NCBI RefSeq assembly: GCF_938046015.1
Contig: NZ_CALIXW010000044.1
Location: 1 to 64,000 of the forward strand
Direction of reading: 5' to 3'
From: an uncultured Porphyromonas sp.
GTDB taxonomy: Bacteria > Bacteroidota > Bacteroidia > Bacteroidales > Porphyromonadaceae
DNA length: 64,000 bases
Shown here: positions 16,288 through 25,544 of the stretch, one piece after another
How positions within the stretch are numbered: the first letter of the stretch is position 1
How the letters are laid out: each line of letters begins with the position of its first letter
Made by a program: the position numbers and the translations under genes
Notes under the pieces: generated by a model
What the model was told of the DNA's origin: nothing
Databases searched by the model: none
Seen by the model: only the letters and a program-made list of their open reading frames with translations

Positions 16288-17784
16288 CTAGGAGAAGCGG
16301 CGTCTGAGCTTCGCCAGCTGCTCCCGAGGCAGCTCGTAGTAGCCGACCACAAGGACGAAGAGGAGCAGCAGCACGCTATTGGCCCCAAGGCGTAGATAGA
16401 CGGCCTCGGGCAGCAGCTGCGTGAGGCCGAGCTCGAGGGCATAGAGCGCCATACAGAGGAGGCTGTAGCCGAGGAGCTTCGCCAGCTGATAGCGCACGGG
16501 GTAGTAGCGCTGCCCGAGGAAGTAGGAGGCGACCATGACGGCGCCATTGGCGACCACGGAGGCCCAGGCGCAGGCCATGAAGCCGTAGCGCGGGGCGAGC
16601 AGGACGATCATAGCGACCGTGAGCGCACAGCCCAGCACCGAGAGGATCGTCCCCCAGTAGGTACGGTCGGTAACCTTGTACCAGAGGGAGAGATTGAAGT
16701 AGACACCGAACATCAGCTGCCCCATCATGATCCAGGGTACGACGACGAGCCCTGGGTAGTAGGCAGGCTTGATGAGGAACTTCAGCACGTCGATATAGCT
16801 CATCACCCCGAGGAAGATGAAGAGGGTGAAGAGCACATAGTAGGTCATCGCCGAGGAGTAGGCACGACGCGCCGCCTCGTCCCCCTTCTTGGTCTCGGCG
16901 AAGACGAAGGGGTCATAGGCGTAGCGGAAAGCTTGGGTGAAGAGCACCATCACGACAGCGAGCTTGTAGCAGGCGCCGTAGATCCCCAGCTGCGTGTGGG
17001 CGTAGTGCACGTCGTCAAAGAGCAGGGGAAAGAGTACCTTGTCGGCCTGGTTATTGAAGTTACCCGCCAGCCCCAGCAGCAGCATCGGCAGGGCATAGCG
17101 AAGCATCTGCCCCAGCAGCCCGAGGTCCAGCCGCCCCCGCGCCTTGCGCAGCGTGGGGAGCAGCATCACCAGCTGTAGGATATTCCCTAGGAGATTTATC
17201 CCTAGGATGATGGGCAGCGCCGCCTGGCGTGGGTCTAGGCCTAGGCCGAGCTGCGGGTAATGCCCCGAGAGCCAGGGCAGGCCATAGAAGGCAAAGAGGG
17301 TCGCCAAGATGGTGAAGAAGACGAAGCTCAGGCGAATGATCGTGAAGCGCCACGGCCGCTGCTCGTAGCGCAGGTAGCCCAGCGGGATCGCCATGAAGGC
17401 GTCCGAGGCGACGATCAGGAGCAGCAGGCTCAGCAGTTGGCGCTGCCCCTCGACCTGCAGCACCGCTGCCAAAGGGTCGAGGAAGAGCCAGCCCAGCAGC
17501 ACGAAAAGGCTGGAGCTAGTCCCCAGAGCCGTAAGGGTCGTGACGTAGACATCCCCAGGGCGTTCGTGCTTATTGGCAAAGCGGAAGAAAGCCGTCTCCA
17601 TCCCGTAGGTCAGGAGGATCATTAGGAGCGCCGTCCAGGCATAGAGGTTGGTCATCTGCCCGAACTCCTCCGGCTGCATCACGCGTACGTAGACATAGGT
17701 CAGCAGCCAGTTGAGGAAACGGCCGAACATACTGCTCAGCCCATAGAGCGCGGTGTCCTTGACCAGAGACTTGAAGGTACCCAT
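16288..17784 (-). CDS. Polysaccharide/lipid-linked oligosaccharide flippase (MOP superfamily)
   Basis: 498 residues with 12 to 14 hydrophobic segments. The N-terminus (LVKDTALYGLSSMFGRFLNW, then YVRVMQPEEFGQ) is typical of Wzx-type members of the MOP superfamily that move undecaprenyl-linked oligosaccharide across the inner membrane. No glycosyltransferases are beside it; its neighbours are ruvB (33 bases upstream) and gamma carbonic anhydrase. A second flippase is encoded at 62388-63908. Substrate cannot be predicted. Confidence 0.85.
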   Translation of the reverse strand: MGTFKSLVKDTALYGLSSMFGRFLNWLLTYVYVRVMQPEEFGQMTNLYAWTALLMILLTYGMETAFFRFANKHERPGDVYVTTLTALGTSSSLFVLLGWLFLDPLAAVLQVEGQRQLLSLLLLIVASDAFMAIPLGYLRYEQRPWRFTIIRLSFVFFTILATLFAFYGLPWLSGHYPQLGLGLDPRQAALPIILGINLLGNILQLVMLLPTLRKARGRLDLGLLGQMLRYALPMLLLGLAGNFNNQADKVLFPLLFDDVHYAHTQLGIYGACYKLAVVMVLFTQAFRYAYDPFVFAETKKGDEAARRAYSSAMTYYVLFTLFIFLGVMSYIDVLKFLIKPAYYPGLVVVPWIMMGQLMFGVYFNLSLWYKVTDRTYWGTILSVLGCALTVAMIVLLAPRYGFMACAWASVVANGAVMVASYFLGQRYYPVRYQLAKLLGYSLLCMALYALELGLTQLLPEAVYLRLGANSVLLLLFVLVVGYYELPREQLAKLRRRFS

Positions 17785-17817
17785 AGCTGTGTGTCCTTGA
17801 GATAGGTAATGGCGCTA

Positions 17818-18861
17818 CTACTCCTCGTCGAAGAAGATGCTGGCTGGTCGCACTCGCGGCGTGCGCCCGAGGTGGCTGTAGGCGAGGTCCGTCGCCTCAC
17901 GGCCGCGGGGCGTGCGCTTGATGAAGCCCTCCTTGATGAGGAAGGGCTCGTAGACCTCCTCGATCGTCCCCGAGTCCTCGCCGAGGGCCGTAGCGATGGT
18001 GCTCAGCCCGACGGGACCGCCCGCGAACTTGTCGATGATGACACCCAGTAGCTTGTTGTCTATATAGTCCAGGCCGTAGCGGTCGATATTCAGTGCCTCG
18101 AGGGCATAGCTGGCGATGACCTGGTCAATGCGTCCATCGCCCTTGACCTGGGCGAAGTCACGGACGCGGCGCAGCAAGGCATTGGCGATACGCGGCGTCC
18201 CGCGGCTACGTGAGGCCACCTCAACGGCAGCGCTCGTATCGCAGGGACTGCCGAGGAGCTCGGCCGAGCGGAGGACGATCCCCGCCAGCGTCTGGACATC
18301 GTAGTACTCCAGGTGGAGGTTGATGCCGAAGCGGGCACGCAGGGGCGCCGTCAAGAGGCCGCTACGCGTCGTAGCCCCGACGAGCGTGAAGGGATTGAGG
18401 TCTATCTGTATGGAGCGGGCACTGGGACCCTTGTCCAGCATGATATCGATGCGATAGTCCTCCATCGCGGAGTAGAGGTACTCCTCCACGACGGGACTGA
18501 GGCGATGGATCTCGTCGATGAAGAGTACATCGTTGGGCTCGAGGGAGGTCAAGAGCCCCGCGAGATCCCCGGGCTTATCGAGCACTGGGCCCGAGGTGAC
18601 CTTGATGCCGACCCCAAGCTCCGAGGCGATGATGTGTGAGAGGGTCGTCTTGCCCAGCCCTGGAGGGCCATACAGCAGGACGTGGTCGAGTGCGTCGGAG
18701 CGCAGCTTGGCGGCTTGGACGAAGACCTTCAGATTCTCCACGGCCTTGTCCTGACCGCTGAAGCTAGCGAAGGACAGCGGGCGTAGCGCCTTGTCTATAT
18801 CTTGCTCCTCCTGCGGGAGCACCTCTTGATTGCGTATGTCGAAGCTATCGGGATAGGGCAT
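17818..18861 (-). CDS. ruvB: Holliday junction branch-migration ATPase
   Basis: RuvB drives branch migration of Holliday junctions with RuvA. 347 residues, full length. Walker [10 protein letters not shown] near residue 65, Walker B FIDEIHRL near 115, sensor 1 GATTRSG near 165 and the C-terminal winged helix ([20 protein letters not shown]) that binds DNA. The ATG at 18861 follows the hydrolase stop by 3 bases, so it is part of the minus-strand operon. All motifs intact. Confidence 0.98.
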   Translation of the reverse strand: MPYPDSFDIRNQEVLPQEEQDIDKALRPLSFASFSGQDKAVENLKVFVQAAKLRSDALDHVLLYGPPGLGKTTLSHIIASELGVGIKVTSGPVLDKPGDLAGLLTSLEPNDVLFIDEIHRLSPVVEEYLYSAMEDYRIDIMLDKGPSARSIQIDLNPFTLVGATTRSGLLTAPLRARFGINLHLEYYDVQTLAGIVLRSAELLGSPCDTSAAVEVASRSRGTPRIANALLRRVRDFAQVKGDGRIDQVIASYALEALNIDRYGLDYIDNKLLGVIIDKFAGGPVGLSTIATALGEDSGTIEEVYEPFLIKEGFIKRTPRGREATDLAYSHLGRTPRVRPASIFFDEE

Positions 18862-18864
18862 TAC

Positions 18865-19914
18865 TTAGTGCTGTGGGGGAAGTTGGTCGAGGAAGCGGAA
18901 GAGCTGACGATAGGCCTCCGCATAGGCCGCGCTATCGCTCGAGAGGAAGAGATCGTGCAGTCCGCCTACGATGCGGACGGGCTGCACCTTATCCCCGAGC
19001 ATGAGGCCGTAGTGCTGGATGTCGTCTACGTCGAGGACAAGATCAGCACGTCCGTAGGCGGGCTGCCAGGCGCCACGAGCACGGATGGAGCTGTCGGAGC
19101 TCATCAGCAGAATGGGTATACGCAGGTTGAGGCCGCGCTGCACCTGCTGATGGCCGCGTCGTATGGCACGCAGCCACTCGAGACGAATGGTGTGCCCCTT
19201 AGCCTTCTTCCACTCCGTATTATAGTCCCACAGCCCGTGGTAGCGCTTCAGGAGGCTCTGCGCGTAGAGGTCGGGCTCCTCCGAGATCCCAGCGACGATG
19301 GTGCGCGGGCTTACCCGGCCTATCCCATCGAGCATGGGGATGACGAGCCGCTCCTGTACCTTGCTGAAGTTGAAGTCAAGGAAGGGACTATTGAGCACCA
19401 GTGCCTGGACGCTGTCGCTATTATGCGTGTCCTCTAGGTAGAGGCTGGTGATGAGGCCGCCCGTAGAGTGCGCCATGAGGACGAGCTCCCGAGCTCCCCC
19501 CGCCTTGATCTGCTGGATGGCCTTGCTAAGGTCGGCGTAGTACTCCCTCAGGTGGTGCACCTCGAAGGGGTCCTGCCCGCTGGAGAGGCTACGCCCATAC
19601 TTGCGCAGGTCGAGGGCATAGAAGGCATAGCCGTGGCGCGTGATGCTGTCGCCTAGGGCGGACTGGAAGAAGTAATCGTTGTACCCATGGACGTACAGCA
19701 GGGCACGCGGCGCCTCGAGGAGCGTATCGCGCCGTACGAGCGTCGCCGTGACGGGGCCAGAGTAGTCTCGACCTTGGTCTATGGTGAGGCAGCTATAGCT
19801 CTCTAGGATATCGGGGCGCCACTGAGCCTCAGCTCGGGAGGCCAGCAGAAGCGGCAGCAGCAGGAGCAGCCCCAGGAGGAGCGCTCGATGGTGGGGTCCT
19901 TTCGTCGCTAGCAT
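18865..19914 (-). CDS. Secreted alpha/beta-hydrolase
   Basis: 349 residues from the ATG at 19914, chosen because it starts a strong signal peptide (MLATKGPHHRALLLGL followed by a Leu run, cleavage near SRAEAQ); the frame extends upstream into non-coding-like sequence. The Ser nucleophile is in MAHSTGGLI, an oxyanion-type segment is YVHGYNDYF, and the late VGGLHDLFLSS supplies the catalytic His, as in monoacylglycerol-lipase-like hydrolases. It lies 13 bases downstream of a type IX cargo gene and 3 bases upstream of ruvB. The substrate is unknown; an ester or lipid is the usual one in this family. Confidence 0.83.
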   Translation of the reverse strand: MLATKGPHHRALLLGLLLLLPLLLASRAEAQWRPDILESYSCLTIDQGRDYSGPVTATLVRRDTLLEAPRALLYVHGYNDYFFQSALGDSITRHGYAFYALDLRKYGRSLSSGQDPFEVHHLREYYADLSKAIQQIKAGGARELVLMAHSTGGLITSLYLEDTHNSDSVQALVLNSPFLDFNFSKVQERLVIPMLDGIGRVSPRTIVAGISEEPDLYAQSLLKRYHGLWDYNTEWKKAKGHTIRLEWLRAIRRGHQQVQRGLNLRIPILLMSSDSSIRARGAWQPAYGRADLVLDVDDIQHYGLMLGDKVQPVRIVGGLHDLFLSSDSAAYAEAYRQLFRFLDQLPPQH

Positions 19915-19927
19915 AGGATCATAGAGA

Positions 19928-20491
19928 TTAGCGTACCGTGAGGCGGCAGACGAGGGTCTGTGTGGGGAAGATCGCACGCAGGAGATAGACGCCTGCGGGC
20001 AGCTGTAGGGGTACCTCACGGCTACCGCGGGCGGAGAGGAGCTTACGGCCTGAGAGGTCCATGATATCGAGCTGCGTGAGTTCGGTCGAGGCTCGCAGCT
20101 GCTTGCCATAGAGCCAAACCCGCGAGATCTCCTGCACGCTATTGGCCTGGTCGGTGGCCCTGAGACGCGTGCTCTGAGCCTGGGAGCTACGGTAGTAGAA
20201 GCCCCCGATGACATTCCCCCCTGAGATGAGATAGGTGCCGCCATTGGTCAGCTCCACCGACCCATGCTCTGGAGCGGCGAAGATGCGTGTCGTCAGGCGA
20301 GGCGTCTGTATACGCTTGGTCAGCGAGGGGAAGCGCGTGACGGTGTCGGCTAGCGCATTGTAGCCCGACGTGTAGGCGGCATACTGGTAGCCAGGGGTCT
20401 GTGCTAGTAGGCTTGGGGTGGCTAGTAGGCAGAGCCCGAGCGAGAGCAGGGCAAGGAGGCAGCGCGTACGGAGGAAGGTCTGTCGGAGCAT
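19928..20491 (-). CDS. Small secreted protein with type IX (Por) C-terminal sorting domain
   Basis: 187 residues: a signal peptide (first 30, ending LLAQ), a middle region of about 75 residues with no family I recognise, and a C-terminal 70 residues that read as a type A T9SS sorting domain: ISRVWLYGKQLRAS, LDIMDLSGRKLLSA and the final PAGVYLLRA with a basic end RLTVR. It is therefore probably exported through the type IX secretion system and anchored to the surface. It is unusually small for such cargo. It lies 8 bases before cdaA's stop side and 13 bases upstream of the secreted hydrolase gene, in the same operon. Confidence 0.75.
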   Translation of the reverse strand: MLRQTFLRTRCLLALLSLGLCLLATPSLLAQTPGYQYAAYTSGYNALADTVTRFPSLTKRIQTPRLTTRIFAAPEHGSVELTNGGTYLISGGNVIGGFYYRSSQAQSTRLRATDQANSVQEISRVWLYGKQLRASTELTQLDIMDLSGRKLLSARGSREVPLQLPAGVYLLRAIFPTQTLVCRLTVR

Positions 20492-20499
20492 GAGGACGG

Positions 20500-21267
20500 C
20501 TATTCTTGGGTGAGCAGCTGGCGCAGCTCCTCTGGGGTGATGTCTACGAGAATCTCCCCGCTATAGGCCAGAGAGATCGTACCGCGCTCCTCGCTGATGA
20601 TGATGACCTTGGCATCGGTCTTCTGCGCCAGCCCAAGGGCCGAGCGGTGACGAAGCCCCAGGTCCTTATTGAGGTCGGGGTTGCTCGCTACGGGCAGGAT
20701 GCAGCCCGCGGCACAGATCTTCCCCCCGGCAATGATCATCGCCCCGTCATGCATAGGGCTATTCTTGAAGAAGATGTTCTCGATGAGTCGGGCATTGACG
20801 CTGGCAGTGAAGCGCTCCCCCGCGTGCTGGTAGGACGAGAGGTCCATAGAGCCCTGCACGGCGATGAGTGCCCCCGTCTTCTTACGCGCCATATTCATAC
20901 ACGCTAGGACGATCGGGGCGATGTACTCGGCCTCAGACTGCTCCTCCTGCCCTACACGCAGCAGGCGGCGTAGGCGACGCCAGCGCTGGGCCGAGCCTAT
21001 GGTAACGAGGATCTTGCGTATCTCCTCCTGGAAGATGATCACCAGGAGCAGCACGCCGATGTTGGCAAACTTGTCAAGGAGTGCCCCCATGAGGCGCATC
21101 TGAAGCACCTGGGAGATCAGCAGCCAAAGGACGACGAAGGCGATGATCCCCGAGAAGAGGGAGCGCGAGCCCGAGTAGCGCAGGGTCACATAGGCGTAGT
21201 AGAGGCAGGTCGCCAACATGAGGATATCGATGATATCCTTGATCGAGATCTGTAGCCAGGCAAGCAT
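20500..21267 (-). CDS. cdaA: Diadenylate cyclase (c-di-AMP synthase)
   Basis: Makes cyclic di-AMP from two ATP. 255 residues: three hydrophobic segments in the first 80 residues, then the DAC domain with the two catalytic motifs MHDGAMII (DGA) and LGLRHRSALG (RHR). This is the CdaA/DacA membrane type. Directly downstream of folP in the same minus-strand operon; no cdaR or glmM nearby. Both catalytic motifs are intact. Confidence 0.95.
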   Translation of the reverse strand: MLAWLQISIKDIIDILMLATCLYYAYVTLRYSGSRSLFSGIIAFVVLWLLISQVLQMRLMGALLDKFANIGVLLLVIIFQEEIRKILVTIGSAQRWRRLRRLLRVGQEEQSEAEYIAPIVLACMNMARKKTGALIAVQGSMDLSSYQHAGERFTASVNARLIENIFFKNSPMHDGAMIIAGGKICAAGCILPVASNPDLNKDLGLRHRSALGLAQKTDAKVIIISEERGTISLAYSGEILVDITPEELRQLLTQE

Positions 21268-21307
21268 ATAATCCGTCGAGATGAGCTAGTAGGATGAAGG
21301 GAGCACG

Positions 21308-22228
21308 CTAGCGAGGCTCGGCCGCTCCATGGGGTATCGCAGAGTCGCGCCGCTCATAGTAGTGGAGCGCCTCGTCAGTGCGCTTGTAGGGCTGGAGCTG
21401 CTGCCACAGACGCACGGCCTCGACAGCCGCCGCCACATCGTGGACACGCAGGATGGAGGCGCCTCGCTCTAGGGCTAGGGTATGGAGTACCGTAGTCCCA
21501 TTGAGTGCCTCCTCGGGGGCAATCCCGAGGCTACGATAGATCATACTCTTGCGCGAGACGCCTACCAGTAGGGGCTGAGGCAGGAGGCGGTGCAGCTCCC
21601 CGAGGCGTTCCATAAGCTCGAAGTTCTGCTCCAGCGTCTTGCTGAAGCCGAAGCCTGGGTCGAGGATCAGGTCGTGTAGCCCCAGCGCCGTCAGCTCCCC
21701 GACGCGCTGGATGAAGTAGTCGAGGACCTCCAGCGTGACGTCCGCGTAGTCCGTCTGCTGCATCATGTCCTGCGGTGTCCCGCGCATGTGCATCAGGATG
21801 TAGGCTACCTGTAGCTCGGCCACCGTGCGGTACATAGCGGGGTCGAGTACCCCACCGGAGATATCATTGATGCAGGCCACGCCATGCTCCTCGACGGCCC
21901 AGCGTGCGATGTCGGCACGGAAGGTATCGAGTGATACGGGTAGCTCGGGATAGTCTCGCCGTAGGATGCTGAGGACGAGTTCCAGCCGCTGGCACTCTTC
22001 CTCGGGGCTCACCTCGGCTGCCCCTGAACGCGAGCTATAGGCTCCGACATCGGCGATACTGGCCCCCTCGGCAATGAGCTGCTGGATGCGCGCATGCAGC
22101 GCCTCCTCCCCCCCGACACGACTCCCCGCGTAGAAGGAGTCGGGAGTCACGTTGATGATCCCCATCACGAGCGGAGTGTCGAGGCTGTAGAGGCGAGAGC
22201 CGAGCCTAAGGGTAGTGCGTCGCAGCAT
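21308..22228 (-). CDS. folP: Dihydropteroate synthase
   Basis: Condenses p-aminobenzoate with hydroxymethyl-dihydropterin diphosphate in folate synthesis; the sulfonamide target. 306 residues from the ATG at 22228 (MLRRTTLRLGSRL). The first ATG at 22282 would overlap the upstream gene by 37 bases, so it is less likely. Motifs: MGIINVTPDSF near residue 22, SLDTFRADIA, INDISGG, LILDPGFGFSKT and a late GVSRKSMI, all expected for DHPS. It follows the 5-formyl-THF cyclo-ligase gene, a folate-themed pair. Confidence 0.96.
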   Translation of the reverse strand: MLRRTTLRLGSRLYSLDTPLVMGIINVTPDSFYAGSRVGGEEALHARIQQLIAEGASIADVGAYSSRSGAAEVSPEEECQRLELVLSILRRDYPELPVSLDTFRADIARWAVEEHGVACINDISGGVLDPAMYRTVAELQVAYILMHMRGTPQDMMQQTDYADVTLEVLDYFIQRVGELTALGLHDLILDPGFGFSKTLEQNFELMERLGELHRLLPQPLLVGVSRKSMIYRSLGIAPEEALNGTTVLHTLALERGASILRVHDVAAAVEAVRLWQQLQPYKRTDEALHYYERRDSAIPHGAAEPR

Positions 22229-22245
22229 GTATCTATAAGGATGCG

Positions 22246-22782
22246 TTAGGGGTAAATCAATTCGTTCATCGGAAGATCCCAATCCTCGCGGGGGAGTCGG
22301 TCTACGCGCTCTATGCCGTAGCTGACCCCGATGCGATAGGCACCCGTCTGACTGAGGTAGCGGTCGTAGTAGCCCTTCCCGCGGCCGAGGCGGTATCCCT
22401 CGCGGTCGAAGGACAGGGCTGGGATGATCAGGAGCTCGAGCTCCTCGGGGGCTATGGGCTGCGCACCCTCTAGCTCGGGCTCCTCGAGACCGAAGTGCCG
22501 CGAGCGCTCCAGCTCCATTCCTGGGCTGTAGGGAAGGAACACGAGCTCCGTATCGGAGACGACGCGCGGGAGGTAGAGCTCCTTGCCCGATCGGGCCATC
22601 AGCGGGCTCAGGTCGGGCTCGTCAGGCAGCGCACGATACAGCCCCACACGCCGAGCGGCCTGCCAGCGGGGGTGCTGTGCGAGTTGCTTGACGATACTTG
22701 CGCTCCAGCGCTCACGCTCCTCAGCGGTGAGTAGCCTGCTGGCTGCACGTAGTCTCTGACGTAGCTCTTGCTTCGACTCCAT
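22246..22782 (-). CDS. 5-formyltetrahydrofolate cyclo-ligase
   Basis: Converts 5-formyl-THF to 5,10-methenyl-THF with ATP (YgfA/MTHFS family). 178 residues. The N-terminal KQELRQRLRAA helix and the diagnostic GRGKGYYDRYL substrate/ATP motif near residue 130 are present, followed by GVSYGIERVD. Located 19 bases downstream of the S41 protease gene and upstream of folP. Confidence 0.95.
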   Translation of the reverse strand: MESKQELRQRLRAASRLLTAEERERWSASIVKQLAQHPRWQAARRVGLYRALPDEPDLSPLMARSGKELYLPRVVSDTELVFLPYSPGMELERSRHFGLEEPELEGAQPIAPEELELLIIPALSFDREGYRLGRGKGYYDRYLSQTGAYRIGVSYGIERVDRLPREDWDLPMNELIYP

Positions 22783-22801
22783 GATATGGCGGGTGCGGTG
22801 C

Positions 22802-24472
22802 TTAGCTCTTCTTCGGCTTCCAGTCGGGCGACTCGAGGATCTCCAGCGCCTTGATCACCTCGGGATCACGCTCGTTGCGCAGCTCATAGAAGAGGTTCCT
22901 GTCCCCGCCGATGAGGTCTGCGATGAGCGCGATGAGATCACGCCGTAGGAGCGGTGCGCACTCCAGCAGCATCCCAGGACGCTGGGGTACGCCGTAGCGC
23001 TGCGCATAGACGGCGTAGCTGGAGACCAGCTGGTCACCTATGCTCTGCAGGTGCTTGTCGAGGGCGCTAGCGGTCTTGTACGCCAGGAGCTCCGTGCGGT
23101 GTGTGTCGGCGTAGCTAAAGGCGAAGCGCATCAGCGTCCCCGAGCGCATCAGCCGCACGTAGTAGGCATTGAGCCCCGTGCTATCGCGGGGGACGAAGAT
23201 ATCGGGCGTGATCCCGCCGCCGCCATAGACGACGCGTCCCATGCGGGTATAGTAGCGCGTCGTATCGGGACGCGAGACGCTGTCGGCCGAGAAGAGCTCG
23301 CCATGTAGGTAGCGCTCCTCGATGTCCTCGGCGTAGGCCTCCAGTCCCTTGGCATAGCTCTTCTGTATGCTACGCCCCGAGGGGGTGTAGTAGCGAGCTA
23401 CAGTCAGGCGCAGCACGCTGCTATCCGAGAGGGTGAAGGGCACCTGGACGAGCCCCTTGCCGAAGGTGCGACGCCCTACAATGAGGGCGCGGTCTAGGTC
23501 CTGCATCGCGCCAGAGAAGATCTCGCTGGCGCTGGCGCTATTCTCATTCACGAGCACCGTCACGGGTGTCTGACGCAGACGCCCTGTGCGTGGGCTGGTG
23601 AAGTTCTCACGTGGGTAATGCGCCCCTTGGTTGTAGACGAGGAGATTGCCCTTGTCGAGGAACTCGCTGAGCAGCGTCGTAGCTGCCTGCAGGTAGCCCC
23701 CGCCGTTATCTCTAAGGTCGATCAAGATACGCTCTATCCCCTGGGCTGAGTGATCTGCCCAAGCCTGCTGGAACTCCTGAGGTGTCTGTGCCCCCCACTT
23801 ATTGAGTCGCACGTAGAGCACGTGCGGACGTATCATATAGGCGGCATCGACGCTCGAGACGGGCACCGCACCGCGCACGACAGCGCTCTCGAAGGTCTTC
23901 GCCCCGCGCTTGATGAGCAGGCGCACGACGGTGTCCTCAGGGCCCTTCAGCGCCTTCATGATCTCCTCGGTGGTGATGGAGTCCTTGACGAGATTAGTGC
24001 TACCCGCCTTGAGGATGCGATCCCCAGGCTGCAGGCCAGCACGCTCACTCGGCCCTCCCTCGATGACACGGACGACGACGACGGTATCTAGCAGTGTATT
24101 GAACTGCACCCCTATCCCTGCGAAGGAGCCCTCGAGTCCCTCCGTCTCCTGGCGATTGGCCTCCGCATTGAGATAGACCGAGTGCGGGTCGAGCTGGGAG
24201 AGGATGAGAGGAAGGGCCTGCTCCTGCAGGCTATCGAAGTCTACCGAATCGACATAGTAGCGCTCTATGAGCCCGTAGATCGTCCCGAGCTTACCGAGGC
24301 CAGCGGAGGAGCGACCTAGACCTAGGTACACTCCCGTGAAGATGCCCCCGAGGAAGAGGAGGCAGATGATCGTGATGTAGGCGAGCCAGCGCAGGAGGCG
24401 TCCCCCCTTGGACTTGGGGGTTGGAGCCTCGGGCTGGGAGGGCTGGGTGTTTGCTTCCTTGAATTCTTGCAT
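22802..24472 (-). CDS. S41-family C-terminal processing peptidase with PDZ domain
   Basis: 556 residues. One N-terminal membrane anchor (about 29-50), then a PDZ domain (GLEGSFAGIGVQFN to around 200) and the peptidase core with the nucleophile Ser in VNENSASASE and the general-base Lys in RRTFGKGLVQ. This is the CtpA/Prc type that trims or degrades periplasmic proteins from the C-terminus. The N-terminal 25 residues are Pro/Lys-rich and cytoplasmic. The C-terminal 150 residues after the catalytic Lys form a long Bacteroidota-type extension. Lies 57 bases downstream of the dCMP deaminase gene. Confidence 0.93.
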   Translation of the reverse strand: MQEFKEANTQPSQPEAPTPKSKGGRLLRWLAYITIICLLFLGGIFTGVYLGLGRSSAGLGKLGTIYGLIERYYVDSVDFDSLQEQALPLILSQLDPHSVYLNAEANRQETEGLEGSFAGIGVQFNTLLDTVVVVRVIEGGPSERAGLQPGDRILKAGSTNLVKDSITTEEIMKALKGPEDTVVRLLIKRGAKTFESAVVRGAVPVSSVDAAYMIRPHVLYVRLNKWGAQTPQEFQQAWADHSAQGIERILIDLRDNGGGYLQAATTLLSEFLDKGNLLVYNQGAHYPRENFTSPRTGRLRQTPVTVLVNENSASASEIFSGAMQDLDRALIVGRRTFGKGLVQVPFTLSDSSVLRLTVARYYTPSGRSIQKSYAKGLEAYAEDIEERYLHGELFSADSVSRPDTTRYYTRMGRVVYGGGGITPDIFVPRDSTGLNAYYVRLMRSGTLMRFAFSYADTHRTELLAYKTASALDKHLQSIGDQLVSSYAVYAQRYGVPQRPGMLLECAPLLRRDLIALIADLIGGDRNLFYELRNERDPEVIKALEILESPDWKPKKS

Positions 24473-24529
24473 ACCCTTATATATACGGTGTATTATTTAT
24501 CGGTCGTGTGTGTCCTCGGGCGGGGAGAC

Positions 24530-24988
24530 CTAGGCCTCGTCCTCGAGCGGGATATAGTCCACCTGGATACCCGCACGCTCCAGCAGATCGATCCCGTCAC
24601 GCAGACGGTACTCTATGCTGTAGACGACACGGACGATATGGCTCTGGATGATGAGCTTGGCGCACTCGATACAGGGGGCATCGGTGACGTAGACGGTAGC
24701 ACCTATGCTGCTCTGAGTACTGCTGGCGAGCTTGGTAATAGCGTTGGCCTCGGCATGGAGCACATAGTGCTTGGTCAGTCCAGCCTCATCCTCACAGACG
24801 TTCTCGAATCCCACGGGCGTGCCGTTGTAGCCGTCCGAGATGATGCTCTTATCCTTGACGATCAGGGCGCCGACCTTGCGGCGCTCGCAGTAGGAGTTCT
24901 CCGCCCAGATCTTAGCCATACGCAGATAGCGTCGGTCGAGTGCGAGCTGCTTATCTTCCTGTTCCTTGGTGCTGCTTACTCCCATCAT
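24530..24988 (-). CDS. dCMP deaminase (ComE-type cytidine/deoxycytidylate deaminase)
   Basis: Makes dUMP from dCMP for thymidylate synthesis. About 152 residues from the ATG at 24988 (a second ATG follows at 24985). Zinc site: HAEANAI with the catalytic Glu, and PCIECAKLI with two Cys; an extra zinc-binding region CERRKVGAL lies upstream. The open frame starts at 25108, but the -7 box on this strand at 25016-25023 places transcription start near 25009, so the shorter start is right. First gene of the long minus-strand series. Confidence 0.93.
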   Translation of the reverse strand: MMGVSSTKEQEDKQLALDRRYLRMAKIWAENSYCERRKVGALIVKDKSIISDGYNGTPVGFENVCEDEAGLTKHYVLHAEANAITKLASSTQSSIGATVYVTDAPCIECAKLIIQSHIVRVVYSIEYRLRDGIDLLERAGIQVDYIPLEDEA

Positions 24989-25015
24989 TAGAATACTGCT
25001 TAATAAGTCTTTCCG

Positions 25016-25023
25016 CAAAGATA
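25016..25023 (-). promoter_or_regulatory. -7 box of dCMP deaminase operon (TATCTTTG on minus)
   Basis: CAAAGATA on the plus strand, i.e. TATCTTTG on the minus strand, 27 bases before the ATG at 24988. Fixes the start of the operon and of the first gene. Confidence 0.7.
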
Positions 25024-25134
25024 CGGCTTTTGGCCGTTCGGGGGGACGCTCCAGCGCCCGAGCGATACGACGAAGGAGCCCTTGAAGCGCGGGGCGACTA
25101 GAGCACAAAGCTCGAGAGTTAGCTCTGAGGCCTC

Positions 25135-25218
25135 CTAAGGGATATCAGTGGGCGCGCTGAGGGACGTCCATCAAGGGGCTGAGGGATATCAGTCAGCCAG
25201 CTGAGGGATGTCCCTCAG
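25135..25218. repeat. 22-bp-period palindrome array 3 (four units)
   Basis: Units start at 25135, 25157, 25179 and 25201, exactly 22 bp apart. Unit 3 is the exact mixed form CTGAGGGATATCAGTCAG, the reverse complement of the type found in arrays 1 and 4, so this array points the other way. Unit 2 has the core GACGTC (CTGAGGGACGTCCATCAA) and unit 4 has GATGTC. Lies between the divergent dCMP deaminase and purine nucleoside phosphorylase promoters. Confidence 0.85.
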
Positions 25219-25462
25219 AGCGGCTAGACGAGGCTACCAGCTCGCTCCGCCACTTCTTGCCCTTCGCTGAAGGACTTAGGCTAAGCCACCACAGCCCGCT
25301 ACGCAGCCCGCCTTAGCCCTGCCCAACCGGGGCTGCGACTTCGCCTCTCCCTAGGCTGAGCTAGAGGGAAGAGCTCGGGCGAAGGACACATCTTCTAGGG
25401 GGCGAGGCTAAGGAGCGGCGAGCCGAAGCGTCAGGGTAAGTGCAGGTAAGTGGGGGATTTAG

Positions 25463-25470
25463 TATATTTG
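25463..25470 (+). promoter_or_regulatory. -7 box of punA (TATATTTG)
   Basis: Exact TAnnTTTG match 75 bases before the ATG at 25545. Confidence 0.7.
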
Positions 25471-25544
25471 CTACGGCCTTGGGGTCTGTAAGAGGCAGCC
25501 CCAGCAGCCGAAGTAACTCACAGCAAGAGACACATTAGAACGAT

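Larger units (their letters stand above)
24989..25544. other. Divergent intergenic region dCMP deaminase-punA
   Basis: 556 bases with two outward promoters (25016 minus, 25463 plus) and palindrome array 3 in between. The stretch 25230-25450 is GC-rich with several CTAGG and GAGCTC motifs but no gene or recognisable RNA. Confidence 0.6.

Noticed and set aside
19915..20244. N-terminal extension of the secreted hydrolase
   Set aside because: It overlaps the type IX cargo gene in another frame and would bury a clear signal peptide.
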